NCBI GenBank assembly: GCA_946414025.1
Contig: CAMKMX010000001.1
Coordinates: forward strand, 1-64,000
DNA from: an uncultured Fibrobacter sp.
GTDB taxonomy: Bacteria; Fibrobacterota; Fibrobacteria; Fibrobacterales; Fibrobacteraceae
DNA length: 64,000 bases
Reading direction: 5' to 3'
The notes below the pieces were generated by a model, which saw only the letters and a list, made by a program, of their open reading frames with translations, did no database searches and was not told the origin of the DNA. Position numbers and translations under genes: made by a program. This document shows positions 1-6,602 of this stretch, in pieces (position 1 is the stretch's first letter; every line of letters begins with the position of its first letter).

Positions 1-16
1 GCCACCCAATTCGGTG

Positions 17-118
17 AAACGGCTAGGAAAATATATAGCGATTTGACAGACAGTGCCTGTCAAATTGCCCGAATTCACCCTTTCGCGGTCCCGTTGTTTG
101 ATTCCTATGTGGATTGGG
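17..118 (+). pseudogene. Relic of a second DUF1016/YhcG-type nuclease gene
   Basis: Read in frame from about 17, the DNA encodes a short stretch ending EFTLSRSRCLIPM, which matches KFTLSWSHYLVLM in the intact DUF1016 protein at 587-1639; the DNA around 73-111 is clearly similar to that around 922-960. A TGA interrupts the frame at 44-46 and nothing downstream continues the domain, so this is a fragment that may extend left of the window. A 9-bp hairpin (41-65) sits just before the conserved FTLS motif, the same relative place as the hairpin in the intact gene. I infer a decayed paralogue. The call rests on a short stretch. Confidence 0.5.
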
Positions 119-186
119 AACGCAGTGCGTTCCCGATTGAACTGGTGAAAAAAGAACCGCCCGGAGCGGGAAATAACGCGCGGGCG

Positions 187-215
187 TTGACTTCCAGCCG
201 GCCTCTTTGTATATT
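187..215 (+). promoter_or_regulatory. Sigma-70 promoter inside repeat copy 1
   Basis: TTGACT at 187-192 and TATATT at 210-215 are separated by exactly 17 bp. Both boxes and the spacing are kept in copy 2 although the spacer sequence has changed. No convincing reading frame begins just downstream, so the transcript may be a small RNA or a leader. Confidence 0.65.
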
Positions 216-221
216 TATCCC

Positions 222-320
222 TGTATTACGACAATCCCTGCGACAGTCGGCATAGGCCTTGCGGCCCGTACGTGCATCCGCGGTGGGGTTCATCAACCTT
301 CTTGTTGATGTTGTTGGATA
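222..320 (+). ncRNA. Candidate small RNA, copy 1
   Basis: Starts about 7 nt after the -10 box at 210-215 and runs to the hairpin at 291-310. The body is almost unchanged between the two repeat copies while nearby DNA has diverged, and it has no start codon with a good ribosome binding site. There is no T-run after the hairpin, so termination is unclear. This is inference from the promoter, the hairpin and conservation between the copies only. Confidence 0.35.
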
Positions 321-482
321 GCTGGCAGGAACACGACCTGCTCGAGTGTGTGGCGGAAGCCATGCCAAGTAACGCCGGGGAAGGCCCTCGCCAACAGCAA
401 CGCAAGAGCATCCCAAAACATAAACAAACCCAAATTGTGCCTGCAATGCAGACGCAATTCTCGCTTTGAGCAAATGCTCCTC

Positions 483-589
483 GTTTTAAATCGTCAGCCA
501 GCGGCTGACGAATTGGAAAATGCAGAAATCGCCGCAGCCCGGAGCGGGAAGGAACCGGTCACAAATTGTGACCACATGGAGGCTATATG
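483..589 (+). pseudogene. Remnant of an antitoxin-like or ORF6N-like reading frame
   Basis: Encodes NAEIAAARSGK, almost the same as the C-terminus of the small protein at 1695-1880 (NAEIAATRSGK), followed by PVTNCDHMEA. Two perfect inverted repeats lie inside: 492-510 (8-bp arms, 3-nt loop) and 557-573 (GGTCACAA-A-TTGTGACC). From memory, ORF6N proteins carry a VTNCDHL-like segment, so pieces of two gene families may be joined here. No start codon with a ribosome binding site is seen. The frame runs into the DUF1016 start and its GGAGG. Confidence 0.35.
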
Positions 590-1639
590 ACTAAAAATAA
601 TGAGAACGTCCCTGCAAAAGCGGTGGAATCACTGTTCAATAAGATATCTCCCCTTATTACACAATCCCGAAAAATGGTTGCATCGACCATCAATGCTGCC
701 GAAGTCTGCACCAAATTCAAGATAGGGCAGTATATAGTCGAAGACGAACAGAAAGGCAAGAACCGAGCAGCATATGGAAAACAAGTGCTCATCCACCTGT
801 CAGCCAGACTGATAGAAAAACATGGGGAGGGCTGGTCTGTTGAAACATTGACTCTCTGTAGAAAATTTTTCAATGTGTACTCGAATTTCGTAAACAGTGT
901 TTACGAAATTGAGGGCGAATATAAATTCACCCTTTCGTGGTCCCATTACCTGGTGCTCATGCGTATCAAGAATGCCGACGAACGCCGTCTTTACGAGATA
1001 GAGGCCACTTCCGGGAACTGGTCTTTTCGCGAGTTGCAGCGGCAGTATGGTTCAAGCCTGTATGAGCGTCTTGCGCTGAGCCGGGACAAGGAGCAGGTTG
1101 CCCGTTTGGCACGGGTTGGCAACGTGGTGGAAAAGCCGGAGGATATCATCAAGAATCCGGTGACGCTGGAATTTGTTGGCTTGAAGCCGGACGCTTCGTA
1201 TTCGGAATCGAAACTGGAATCTGCTATCATCGGTAAATTGCAAGATTTCCTGCTTGAATTGGGGAAAGGATTCCTGTTCGAAGCGCGTCAGAAGCGTTTC
1301 TCCTTTGACGAGGACAACTACTATGTGGACTTGGTCTTGTACAATCGTCTGCTGCAGTGCTATGTGCTCGTTGACTTGAAGGTCGATAAGTTGACGCACC
1401 AGGACCTCGGCCAGATGCAGATGTACGTAAACTATTACGACCGCTATGTAAAGCAGGATTTTGAAAAGCCGACTATCGGTATTTTGCTTTGCAAGGAGAA
1501 GAAGGATACCCTTGTGAAGCTGACTTTGCCCGAAAATGCGAATATTTACGCCTCCGCCTATGAGCTGTACCTGCCGGACAAGAAACTTTTGCAGGCGAAG
1601 GTCAAGGAATGGGTAAATGAATTTGAAAATGCAAGATAA
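587..1639 (+). CDS. YhcG/DUF1016-family PDDEXK nuclease
   Basis: A 350-residue protein of the DUF1016 (COG4804, YhcG) family: an N-terminal winged-helix-like DUF1016 region (about 15-170, with the family signature LSWSHY) and a C-terminal PD-(D/E)XK nuclease-like domain (about 190-345), in which YYVDLVLYNR followed by VDLKVDK supplies the expected Asp and Asp-x-Lys residues. The family is common in accessory DNA and is thought to act in nucleic acid restriction or repair; the substrate is unknown. GGAGG six bases before the ATG supports the start. Unusually, a perfect 12-bp hairpin (884-910) lies inside the frame just before the LSWSHY motif. The gene is bracketed by 158-nt direct repeats. 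Confidence 0.9.
   Translation: MTKNNENVPAKAVESLFNKISPLITQSRKMVASTINAAEVCTKFKIGQYIVEDEQKGKNRAAYGKQVLIHLSARLIEKHGEGWSVETLTLCRKFFNVYSNFVNSVYEIEGEYKFTLSWSHYLVLMRIKNADERRLYEIEATSGNWSFRELQRQYGSSLYERLALSRDKEQVARLARVGNVVEKPEDIIKNPVTLEFVGLKPDASYSESKLESAIIGKLQDFLLELGKGFLFEARQKRFSFDEDNYYVDLVLYNRLLQCYVLVDLKVDKLTHQDLGQMQMYVNYYDRYVKQDFEKPTIGILLCKEKKDTLVKLTLPENANIYASAYELYLPDKKLLQAKVKEWVNEFENAR
884..910 (+). repeat. Perfect 12-bp hairpin inside the DUF1016 reading frame
   Basis: AATTTCGTAAAC, loop AGT, then GTTTACGAAATT. It encodes NFVNSVYEI at the variable stretch between the first domain and the LSWSHY motif. The DUF1016 relic at the left edge has a different hairpin at the same relative place. Confidence 0.8.
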
Positions 1640-1694
1640 GAGAGATAAGAGTATTGTGAAGATGCGCCCTTCAAGCAACTAATGGAGAAATACG

Positions 1695-1880
1695 ATGAAG
1701 AAAAAATCAGAAGAAGAGAACAAGAAAGATAATATTGGATGGAAGGCCTTCATGGAATTGCGCAGGCAGGCATTGCACAATATGCAACAGCTATCCGCCG
1801 ATGCCGAGAAGGCCGGTTCCGCAGGCATGACGCTTGACGAGATAAACGCTGAGATCGCTGCAACCAGGAGCGGGAAGTAA
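1695..1880 (+). CDS. Small antitoxin-like protein
   Basis: A 61-residue, charged protein with GGAG upstream of the ATG (8-nt spacing), 55 bp after the DUF1016 gene. The C-terminus GMTLDEINAEIAATRSGK resembles the tail of several type II antitoxins, where a LDEINAEIAA segment follows a helical region. No DNA-binding N-terminal domain is visible and no toxin gene follows; the next gene is on the other strand. It may be an orphan or decayed antitoxin, or a partner of the nuclease. Its tail is repeated in the remnant at 483-589. Confidence 0.5.
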   Translation: MKKKSEEENKKDNIGWKAFMELRRQALHNMQQLSADAEKAGSAGMTLDEINAEIAATRSGK

Positions 1881-2024
1881 CGCGCGGGTGTTGACTTCCT
1901 GCTGGTCTCTTTGTATATTTATCCCTGTATTACGACAATCCCTGCGACAGTCGGCATAGGCCTTGCGGCCCGTACGTGCATCCGCGGTGGGGCTCATCAA
2001 CCTTCTTGTTGATGTTGTTGGATA
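1867..2024 (+). repeat. 158-nt direct repeat, copy 2 (promoter plus hairpin)
   Basis: Second copy of the unit at 163-320. It begins inside the last codons of the small ORF ending at 1880, contains TTGACT (1891-1896), a 17-bp spacer and TATATT (1914-1919), and ends with the hairpin at 1995-2014. The intergenic stretch to 2115 otherwise holds only the AT-rich tail shared with copy 1 (2025-2058). Confidence 0.85.
1891..1919 (+). promoter_or_regulatory. Sigma-70 promoter inside repeat copy 2
   Basis: TTGACT and TATATT with a 17-bp spacer, matching copy 1. It points at the convergent lipoprotein gene ending at 2116, so it cannot drive a plus-strand gene here. A short RNA antisense to the end of that operon is possible. 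Confidence 0.6.
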
Positions 2025-2115
2025 AAAGCATTCCAAAACATAAACAAACCCAAATTGCGTCCACAGTGTGTTCGCAATTTAAACCATTTTTAACGCGTTT
2101 CAAATTTTCGGTACG

Positions 2116-2880
2116 TTATTCCCCGACAGCCTTGAAGCTCTTGGGGATATTCAGGCGCCAGGTGCCGAGACTGAAGGATTTTCCGTGGGTCACTTTCTTG
2201 ATGAAAATTTCAAGAAAGACTTTTCCGTCCCGCTCAAAACGGATGTTCCTGGGCATGGTGCAGCCTTCGAGGGTCCCTTCGTCCAAAAAGACGGTCTTTT
2301 CCGGCTTGCCGTCGCGGCCCGTGCGCAAGAGCCACTGGACGCGTCCGTCTTTTTCGCCGTAGCTGAACAGGCGTCCGGTGGATTCCTTCGCACTCACGAC
2401 GGTCACGCCCGACGAATCCTTTGACCCGGTTTTCTCGAAGCGCTCCGGAAGAAGCTTGCCTTCGAAGAGGGCCGCGACCTGATGGATATGCACCAGCGGG
2501 AGCGTGTTGTCGTTCAAGAGGCCCACCATGTAGCCGTTTCCCTTCACGTAGAGCTTTTCTGTAGGAAACACCATCTGCCAGCCGGATTCTGTCCACAGCA
2601 TAGAGGCGACGCCGATTCCCAAGGGGCCCGTCAGTTCTAGCCTGTATCGTTTTCCCGGTACAGAGAAAAGCACGGCGTCGAACTCCTGGACCTTTCCGTC
2701 TTCTTGGGTGATGTTCAGCTGGAATTTCGCCCGCAGGCTGTCGGGACGGGCCTGCTCCTGGGCGCATGCCGAAGAACCTTCGCAGGCGCCTGCGGCGCCA
2801 CGGCTTCCGGCGCAGCCTGCCAAAAGGAGAGCAGCAAACGCGAAGAAGATGGTGTATGTTCCGAGGCCTTTCATTTTCAC
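2116..2880 (-). CDS. LolB/DUF4292-like outer-membrane lipoprotein
   Basis: A 254-residue lipoprotein: an N-terminal hydrophobic segment ends in the lipobox LLAGC with Cys at residue 23, then a low-complexity Ala/Gly stretch to about residue 50. The rest alternates strands with motifs such as FSVPGKRYRLELTGPLG, resembling the LolB/DUF4292 fold that binds lipoproteins or lipid. It is the last gene of a minus-strand operon with the TPR lipoprotein (30-bp gap) and the PASTA protein, suggesting a shared envelope role. The start taken is GTG at 2880 because GAGGAT lies 6 nt upstream; an ATG two codons later is an alternative. That Shine-Dalgarno is one arm of a hairpin (2887-2906). Confidence 0.65.
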   Translation of the reverse strand: MKMKGLGTYTIFFAFAALLLAGCAGSRGAAGACEGSSACAQEQARPDSLRAKFQLNITQEDGKVQEFDAVLFSVPGKRYRLELTGPLGIGVASMLWTESGWQMVFPTEKLYVKGNGYMVGLLNDNTLPLVHIHQVAALFEGKLLPERFEKTGSKDSSGVTVVSAKESTGRLFSYGEKDGRVQWLLRTGRDGKPEKTVFLDEGTLEGCTMPRNIRFERDGKVFLEIFIKKVTHGKSFSLGTWRLNIPKSFKAVGE

Positions 2881-2886
2881 AGGTAG

Positions 2887-2906
2887 ATCCTCGCCTCCGC
2901 GAGGAT
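2887..2906 (-). promoter_or_regulatory. Palindrome covering a ribosome binding site
   Basis: ATCCTCGC-ctcc-GCGAGGAT lies in the 30-bp gap between two genes of one operon. On the minus strand its distal arm supplies GAGGAT, the Shine-Dalgarno of the lipoprotein gene, so the folded mRNA would hide it. It is a member of the dispersed GATCC(C/T)CGC palindrome family also seen at 11717, 32512, 33935 and 54123. Confidence 0.6.
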
Positions 2907-2910
2907 GACG

Positions 2911-4836
2911 TCAGCGGTGGTTCTTCAAAAATTCCTTGGCGGCCTTGTTGTTGGGCCTGAGTTTAAGCACCAGCTTGTAAGACTTGACCGCATCGGCGGT
3001 CTTGCCGAGCCCTGCCTGTATGGCGCCCATGTGTTCCCAGTAAACGTAGTCTTCCTTGAAATTTTCGGACTTTATCTGCTGCATCACGGCGTAGGCTTCT
3101 TCGAATTTTCCCTTGCGGTAGAGCCCCCAGGCCTTTGAATCCAAGAACGCTTCCGACGGAGCCTTGCCCTTTTCGAGTGCAAGAGCCTTGTCCACCAGCG
3201 CAATTCCCTTGTCCACTTCTTCGGGAGAGCGATTCAGGTCGATAAGGGAGTATCCGTAGTAGTTGTACACCTCGGGCCTGTCCAGCTCGCCCCTGTCGGG
3301 AGCGGTCAGCAGGTATTCGAACAGCTTGAAGGATTCGTCAAATTCTTCCATGCGTTCCAGATTCATGGCCATGTTGAAACGGATGAGCAGGCTGGTGGAA
3401 TCTCCCATCAGCATGCTTTCCCAGAACAGGTTCGCCTTGGACCGCGCCTCGTGCGCCTGGAAAAGCTTAAGGGAATCGGCCTTGCCGTCGGATTCGATTT
3501 CTTGCGCCTGCGCTACCAGAATTTTGGCGTAGGTATGCTGCAAGTGCCTGTAAGTTTTTTGGGCTTCGTGATTCACCTGGGCAACCGATGCGGAATCGGC
3601 GATGCCCGCCATAGGCGTCCAGTTGGTCCAGACTCCAAGCAGGGAGTCCAGCAGATAATAGGCCTGCTGGTACTTGCCCGCATAGCCGTAGGTCATGGCC
3701 AAGAAATCCTTGTCGTTACCGTCCAGAATGGAGTCCGCACGCACGGCGTAGGCAACGGCATCGTCCTTCTTTTTTTCGGTGAGGGCGATTCCGGCCAGGG
3801 CCCTGCAGGCCTGGGCCGCAAAGGGCTTACTCGTGAGACCCTCCAGGGCCTTGTTGTAATGAACCTTCGCGCTGTCCACCTCGTTCTGGGCGTATTCGTA
3901 GTTGGCCAAGAAATAAATCAGCACGGGAGATTCCAGATGGTCGGTGTAGATCTTTTTCCGCAAAAAGGCGAGGGCGTCGGCACGGCTGTCTTTGGCGATT
4001 ACCAGGAGCACCAGGTTAATCATGTTCTCTTCGTATTCCGACACGGTGCTGAGGGTATCCACGATGGCACGGGCCTCGGCATTGCGTTTTTGGATGATAA
4101 GACCCTGCACCTGCTGGAGCAACATTTTCTTGTCGCCGGTAGCCTCGTAGCCCTTGGCAAAAAGTTCCACCACGGCGGAATCCTTGTGCATGTCGATGAG
4201 CAGGTTCAGCTGCCGCTGGAAAAGCGAAGAGATGTAGTTCACCTGAGGGAGCAGCAGGTCATAGACCCGCACCAGTTCCTTTTTGTCTTGCACCGCTTCC
4301 AGAAACAAGCTGTAATCGTACAGGAGCGTCATGTCCTGGTAGCGCGAAGAATCCAGCGCCAGGTTGAAATACCGACGGGCAGAATCGGCAATTCCCGCTT
4401 TTACATACAACTTAGCAAGCAGTTCGAACTGACCGGGGTTCGTCTTGCCTTTCAGTTGGTTGGCGCGTTTAGCTAGCACCAGCGCGGCAGAATCTTCGCC
4501 GTGGGCGGCAATCCGTTCGGCCACGGCGAAGGAGAGGTAGCGGCTTTCAGGGTCCGCCTCGAAAGCCCGCTGCCAAAAAATTTCGGCCAGGGCCTTTTCG
4601 CCCCGGAGTTCCATTTCCATCGCCCGAATAAACGACTCGTGAGCCACGTCCAGATTCTGGACCGTTGCCGGCTGTTTTGTTTCGGCCTTCTGTGCAACGG
4701 CTTTTGCGATGGCGGCAGAATCCGCCGCCGTCAGGGTCGCCTGGCCGCCAGCGTCCTTGCGGGGTGCAGAACTGCACGCCGCCAAGAGCGCCACCAGCGC
4801 CAACATCCAGAAAAATGTCAGGCCTCTACGGAACAT
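2911..4836 (-). CDS. TPR-repeat lipoprotein
   Basis: A 641-residue lipoprotein with a signal peptide ending in LLAAC (Cys 21). The remainder is almost wholly helical and contains tetratricopeptide-like repeats, clearest in the last 130 residues (for example EEAYAVMQQIKSENFKEDYV and DAVKSYKLVLKLRPNN). It should sit in the periplasm tethered to a membrane and act as a protein-protein scaffold. It starts 2 bp after the PASTA gene, so the two are probably translationally coupled. The partner is not identifiable from sequence. Confidence 0.8.
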   Translation of the reverse strand: MFRRGLTFFWMLALVALLAACSSAPRKDAGGQATLTAADSAAIAKAVAQKAETKQPATVQNLDVAHESFIRAMEMELRGEKALAEIFWQRAFEADPESRYLSFAVAERIAAHGEDSAALVLAKRANQLKGKTNPGQFELLAKLYVKAGIADSARRYFNLALDSSRYQDMTLLYDYSLFLEAVQDKKELVRVYDLLLPQVNYISSLFQRQLNLLIDMHKDSAVVELFAKGYEATGDKKMLLQQVQGLIIQKRNAEARAIVDTLSTVSEYEENMINLVLLVIAKDSRADALAFLRKKIYTDHLESPVLIYFLANYEYAQNEVDSAKVHYNKALEGLTSKPFAAQACRALAGIALTEKKKDDAVAYAVRADSILDGNDKDFLAMTYGYAGKYQQAYYLLDSLLGVWTNWTPMAGIADSASVAQVNHEAQKTYRHLQHTYAKILVAQAQEIESDGKADSLKLFQAHEARSKANLFWESMLMGDSTSLLIRFNMAMNLERMEEFDESFKLFEYLLTAPDRGELDRPEVYNYYGYSLIDLNRSPEEVDKGIALVDKALALEKGKAPSEAFLDSKAWGLYRKGKFEEAYAVMQQIKSENFKEDYVYWEHMGAIQAGLGKTADAVKSYKLVLKLRPNNKAAKEFLKNHR

Positions 4837-4838
4837 AG

Positions 4839-5600
4839 CTAGTCGGCAATCACAAAGTCAATCTTGGTGTCGGGCAACAGGTAGTCGCCCTCCTTGGGAG
4901 AGGTTTCTATGACGGTGTTCGGGGCTTCGCCGTTTTCGGCCTTGATGCGCTTCACATTGCCTACCTTGAACCCAAGCTGTTCCACTTTCACGAACACGTC
5001 GTCGATGACTTCGCCTGCAAAGGAGGGCAGCAGCACGCGCCCGAGAGTTTCGCCTGCAGAGATGATGACGTTGACGGTATCGCCTACGCGGGCGGTGTCA
5101 CCGGCCATAGGGTCTGTGCGGATAACCACTCCGCGGGGAATGCTCTTGTGGGCGCCCTTGATAATCTGGCCCTGCACAAGGCCTGCGCGGGTAAGCGTTA
5201 TGGTGGCCTGCTTCTGGCTCTTTCCGCGAAGGTCCGGAATTTCCACCTGACGAAGTCCGAGGCTTCTCGTAATCTGGACGGTGCGGCCTACCTTGGCCAT
5301 GCGACCGGCGGCAGGCATCTGCACCAGCGCGCGACCTGCAGGCACCTGGGCGTTGTAGCGGCCCTCTTCCAGCCACTTGGCCTTGAAGCCCACAGCCGAA
5401 AGTGCAGCGTCCGCTTCGGCTTCGGTCATGCCTTCCAGATTGGGCACCTCGGCGGTGCTGGTGAACTGTCCGGAGAAAATAGGCAGCGCAATCTTATCTA
5501 CCACAAGCACGAGAATCACCAGGAGTACCACCCAGAGGAAGAACGCCCTGATGAACGGGGATGTCTTGAACCAATTAAAAAAATTCTTTATCTTACTCAT
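4839..5600 (-). CDS. Membrane-anchored protein with three PASTA domains
   Basis: A 253-residue protein: short basic cytoplasmic N-terminus, one membrane helix (about 15-37) and three PASTA-like domains (about 52-117, 118-186, 190-253) with typical VPNLEGMTEAEA and IPDLRGKSQKQA openings. PASTA domains bind peptidoglycan fragments or beta-lactams in other proteins. No kinase or transpeptidase domain is attached, so this is a stand-alone PASTA protein. First gene of the minus-strand envelope operon with the TPR and LolB-like lipoproteins. Confidence 0.85.
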   Translation of the reverse strand: MSKIKNFFNWFKTSPFIRAFFLWVVLLVILVLVVDKIALPIFSGQFTSTAEVPNLEGMTEAEADAALSAVGFKAKWLEEGRYNAQVPAGRALVQMPAAGRMAKVGRTVQITRSLGLRQVEIPDLRGKSQKQATITLTRAGLVQGQIIKGAHKSIPRGVVIRTDPMAGDTARVGDTVNVIISAGETLGRVLLPSFAGEVIDDVFVKVEQLGFKVGNVKRIKAENGEAPNTVIETSPKEGDYLLPDTKIDFVIAD

Positions 5601-5670
5601 TTCCTTTTTTCACCTTGTCGTCCGGATTCACAATCCGAACTTCAAATTTTCTTTCCTTCGAACTGGCGCT

Positions 5671-5710
5671 CCCTATCCCCTAGATCCTAGCCTCTGATCC
5701 TAGCCCCTTT
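5671..5710. repeat. CCCCTAGATCCTAGCC intergenic repeat
   Basis: A short tract built from CCCTA/CCTAG words. Related tracts occur at 12870-12906 (inverted) and 28650-28687, always between genes. No coding potential is evident. Confidence 0.6.
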
Positions 5711-5717
5711 CCACCTT

Positions 5718-5851
5718 CCCGGGGTTTTAGGGGTGTCCCCTAGGAGAGGGGGTAGCGGCTGATGCGGCTAGGTGGCGGGTTCTTTTGATTGCCGCTCTAG
5801 GCAAGTTGCCCGCCACGACGCAGCAGCGGCGAGGGGGAGGCTTCCCCCCTT
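5718..5851. repeat. GGGGTTTTAGGGG intergenic repeat, copy A
   Basis: Opens with GGGGTTTTAGGGG, then CCCCTAGGAGAGGGGGTAGC, and ends with the self-complementary GGGGGAGGCTTCCCCC. Similar elements are at 13057-13136 (inverted), 53817-53904 and 54979-55028. It fills most of the gap between the PASTA gene start and the end of the Crp-family gene. Confidence 0.7.
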
Positions 5852-6560
5852 ATCCCTTGGCGGCTTTTTCCTGTAGCGACTCCTCGTCAAAGATTACGAT
5901 GTCCTTGCCGGTGATGGCGATGGCGCCGGCTTTCACCAGGATGGAGCTGATGCGGCTCACGGTTTCGCGGGTGGTGCCGGACATGTCCGCCAGCTGCTGC
6001 TGGGTGGGGCGGTTGTGGATGACGGTGACCATCTTGCCGTTGTCGGTGTGGATGCGCACGCCGCGTTCTTCCATGAGGTTCAGCAGGGTACCGGCCACGC
6101 GGCCGCTGACCGACATGGTGGAGAGGGAGCCGATTTGCTTGTTGGCCTTGCGGAGCCGCTTGCTCATTTCGGAGAGGAGCGACATGGCGAGTTCGGGGTA
6201 TTGCTTGATGAGCGAGAGGAAGGCGTCGCGGTAGATGATCATCAGCTGGGAGTCGCTGACGGTGCGGACCGAGGCGGAGCGGGGCTCGCCGTCGATGAGG
6301 GACATTTCGCCGAAGAAGTCGCCGCGCTCGAGGAAGCTAAGGATGGTTTCGCGGCCGTCCACGCCGGTCATGTACACTTGGACGGAGCCCGAGGCGATGA
6401 GGTAGAGTGCCTGGACGGAGTCGTCGCCTTCCAGCACTACGGTTTCGTCGCGGTTGAAGTTCTGCACCTCAACCAGGTCGCCCAGGAGTCTCAGCTGGTC
6501 GTCGGACAGTTCCGAGAACAGTTCTACGCCTTTCAGCAGTTCCAATACAGATGCGTCCAT
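5850..6560 (-). CDS. Crp/Fnr-family transcription regulator
   Basis: 236 residues: an N-terminal cyclic-nucleotide-binding-type beta roll (about 8-125, with ERGDFFGEMSLIDGEPRSA, the phosphate-binding-cassette region) and a C-terminal winged helix-turn-helix (about 150-225, QQQLADMSGTTRETVSRISS as recognition segment). The RSAS in the cassette resembles the cAMP-binding Arg-Ser pair, but ligand identity is not proven. No Fnr-type cysteine cluster is present. It begins 42 bp after purA and is probably cotranscribed. Confidence 0.9.
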   Translation of the reverse strand: MDASVLELLKGVELFSELSDDQLRLLGDLVEVQNFNRDETVVLEGDDSVQALYLIASGSVQVYMTGVDGRETILSFLERGDFFGEMSLIDGEPRSASVRTVSDSQLMIIYRDAFLSLIKQYPELAMSLLSEMSKRLRKANKQIGSLSTMSVSGRVAGTLLNLMEERGVRIHTDNGKMVTVIHNRPTQQQLADMSGTTRETVSRISSILVKAGAIAITGKDIVIFDEESLQEKAAKG

Positions 6561-6602
6561 GTTTTCCTCTCTTCTTTTGGCCGCGCCGGGGCGGCGGTGG
6601 CT

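Larger units (their letters stand above)
163..320 (+). repeat. 158-nt direct repeat, copy 1 (promoter plus hairpin)
   Basis: Nearly identical to 1867-2024, so the DUF1016 gene and its small neighbour are bracketed by direct repeats. The unit opens with GGAGCGGGAA, contains a consensus promoter (187-215) and closes with the hairpin CATCAAC-cttctt-GTTGATG (291-310). A short related tail, the AT-rich stretch at about 405-438, also follows copy 2 at 2025-2058, but copy 1 has about 84 extra bases between unit and tail. Confidence 0.85.

Noticed and set aside
43-255. 70-codon frame at the left edge
   Set aside because: Runs through the DUF1016 relic and the repeat promoter; no coding signal.
290-330. 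Integron attC-type site after the hairpin repeat (GTTGGAT looks like GTTRRRY)
   Set aside because: No matching RYYYAAC partner at the right distance and no integrase gene in the window.
3451-4476. 341-residue plus-strand frame opposite the TPR lipoprotein
   Set aside because: Shadow of a well-supported minus-strand gene.
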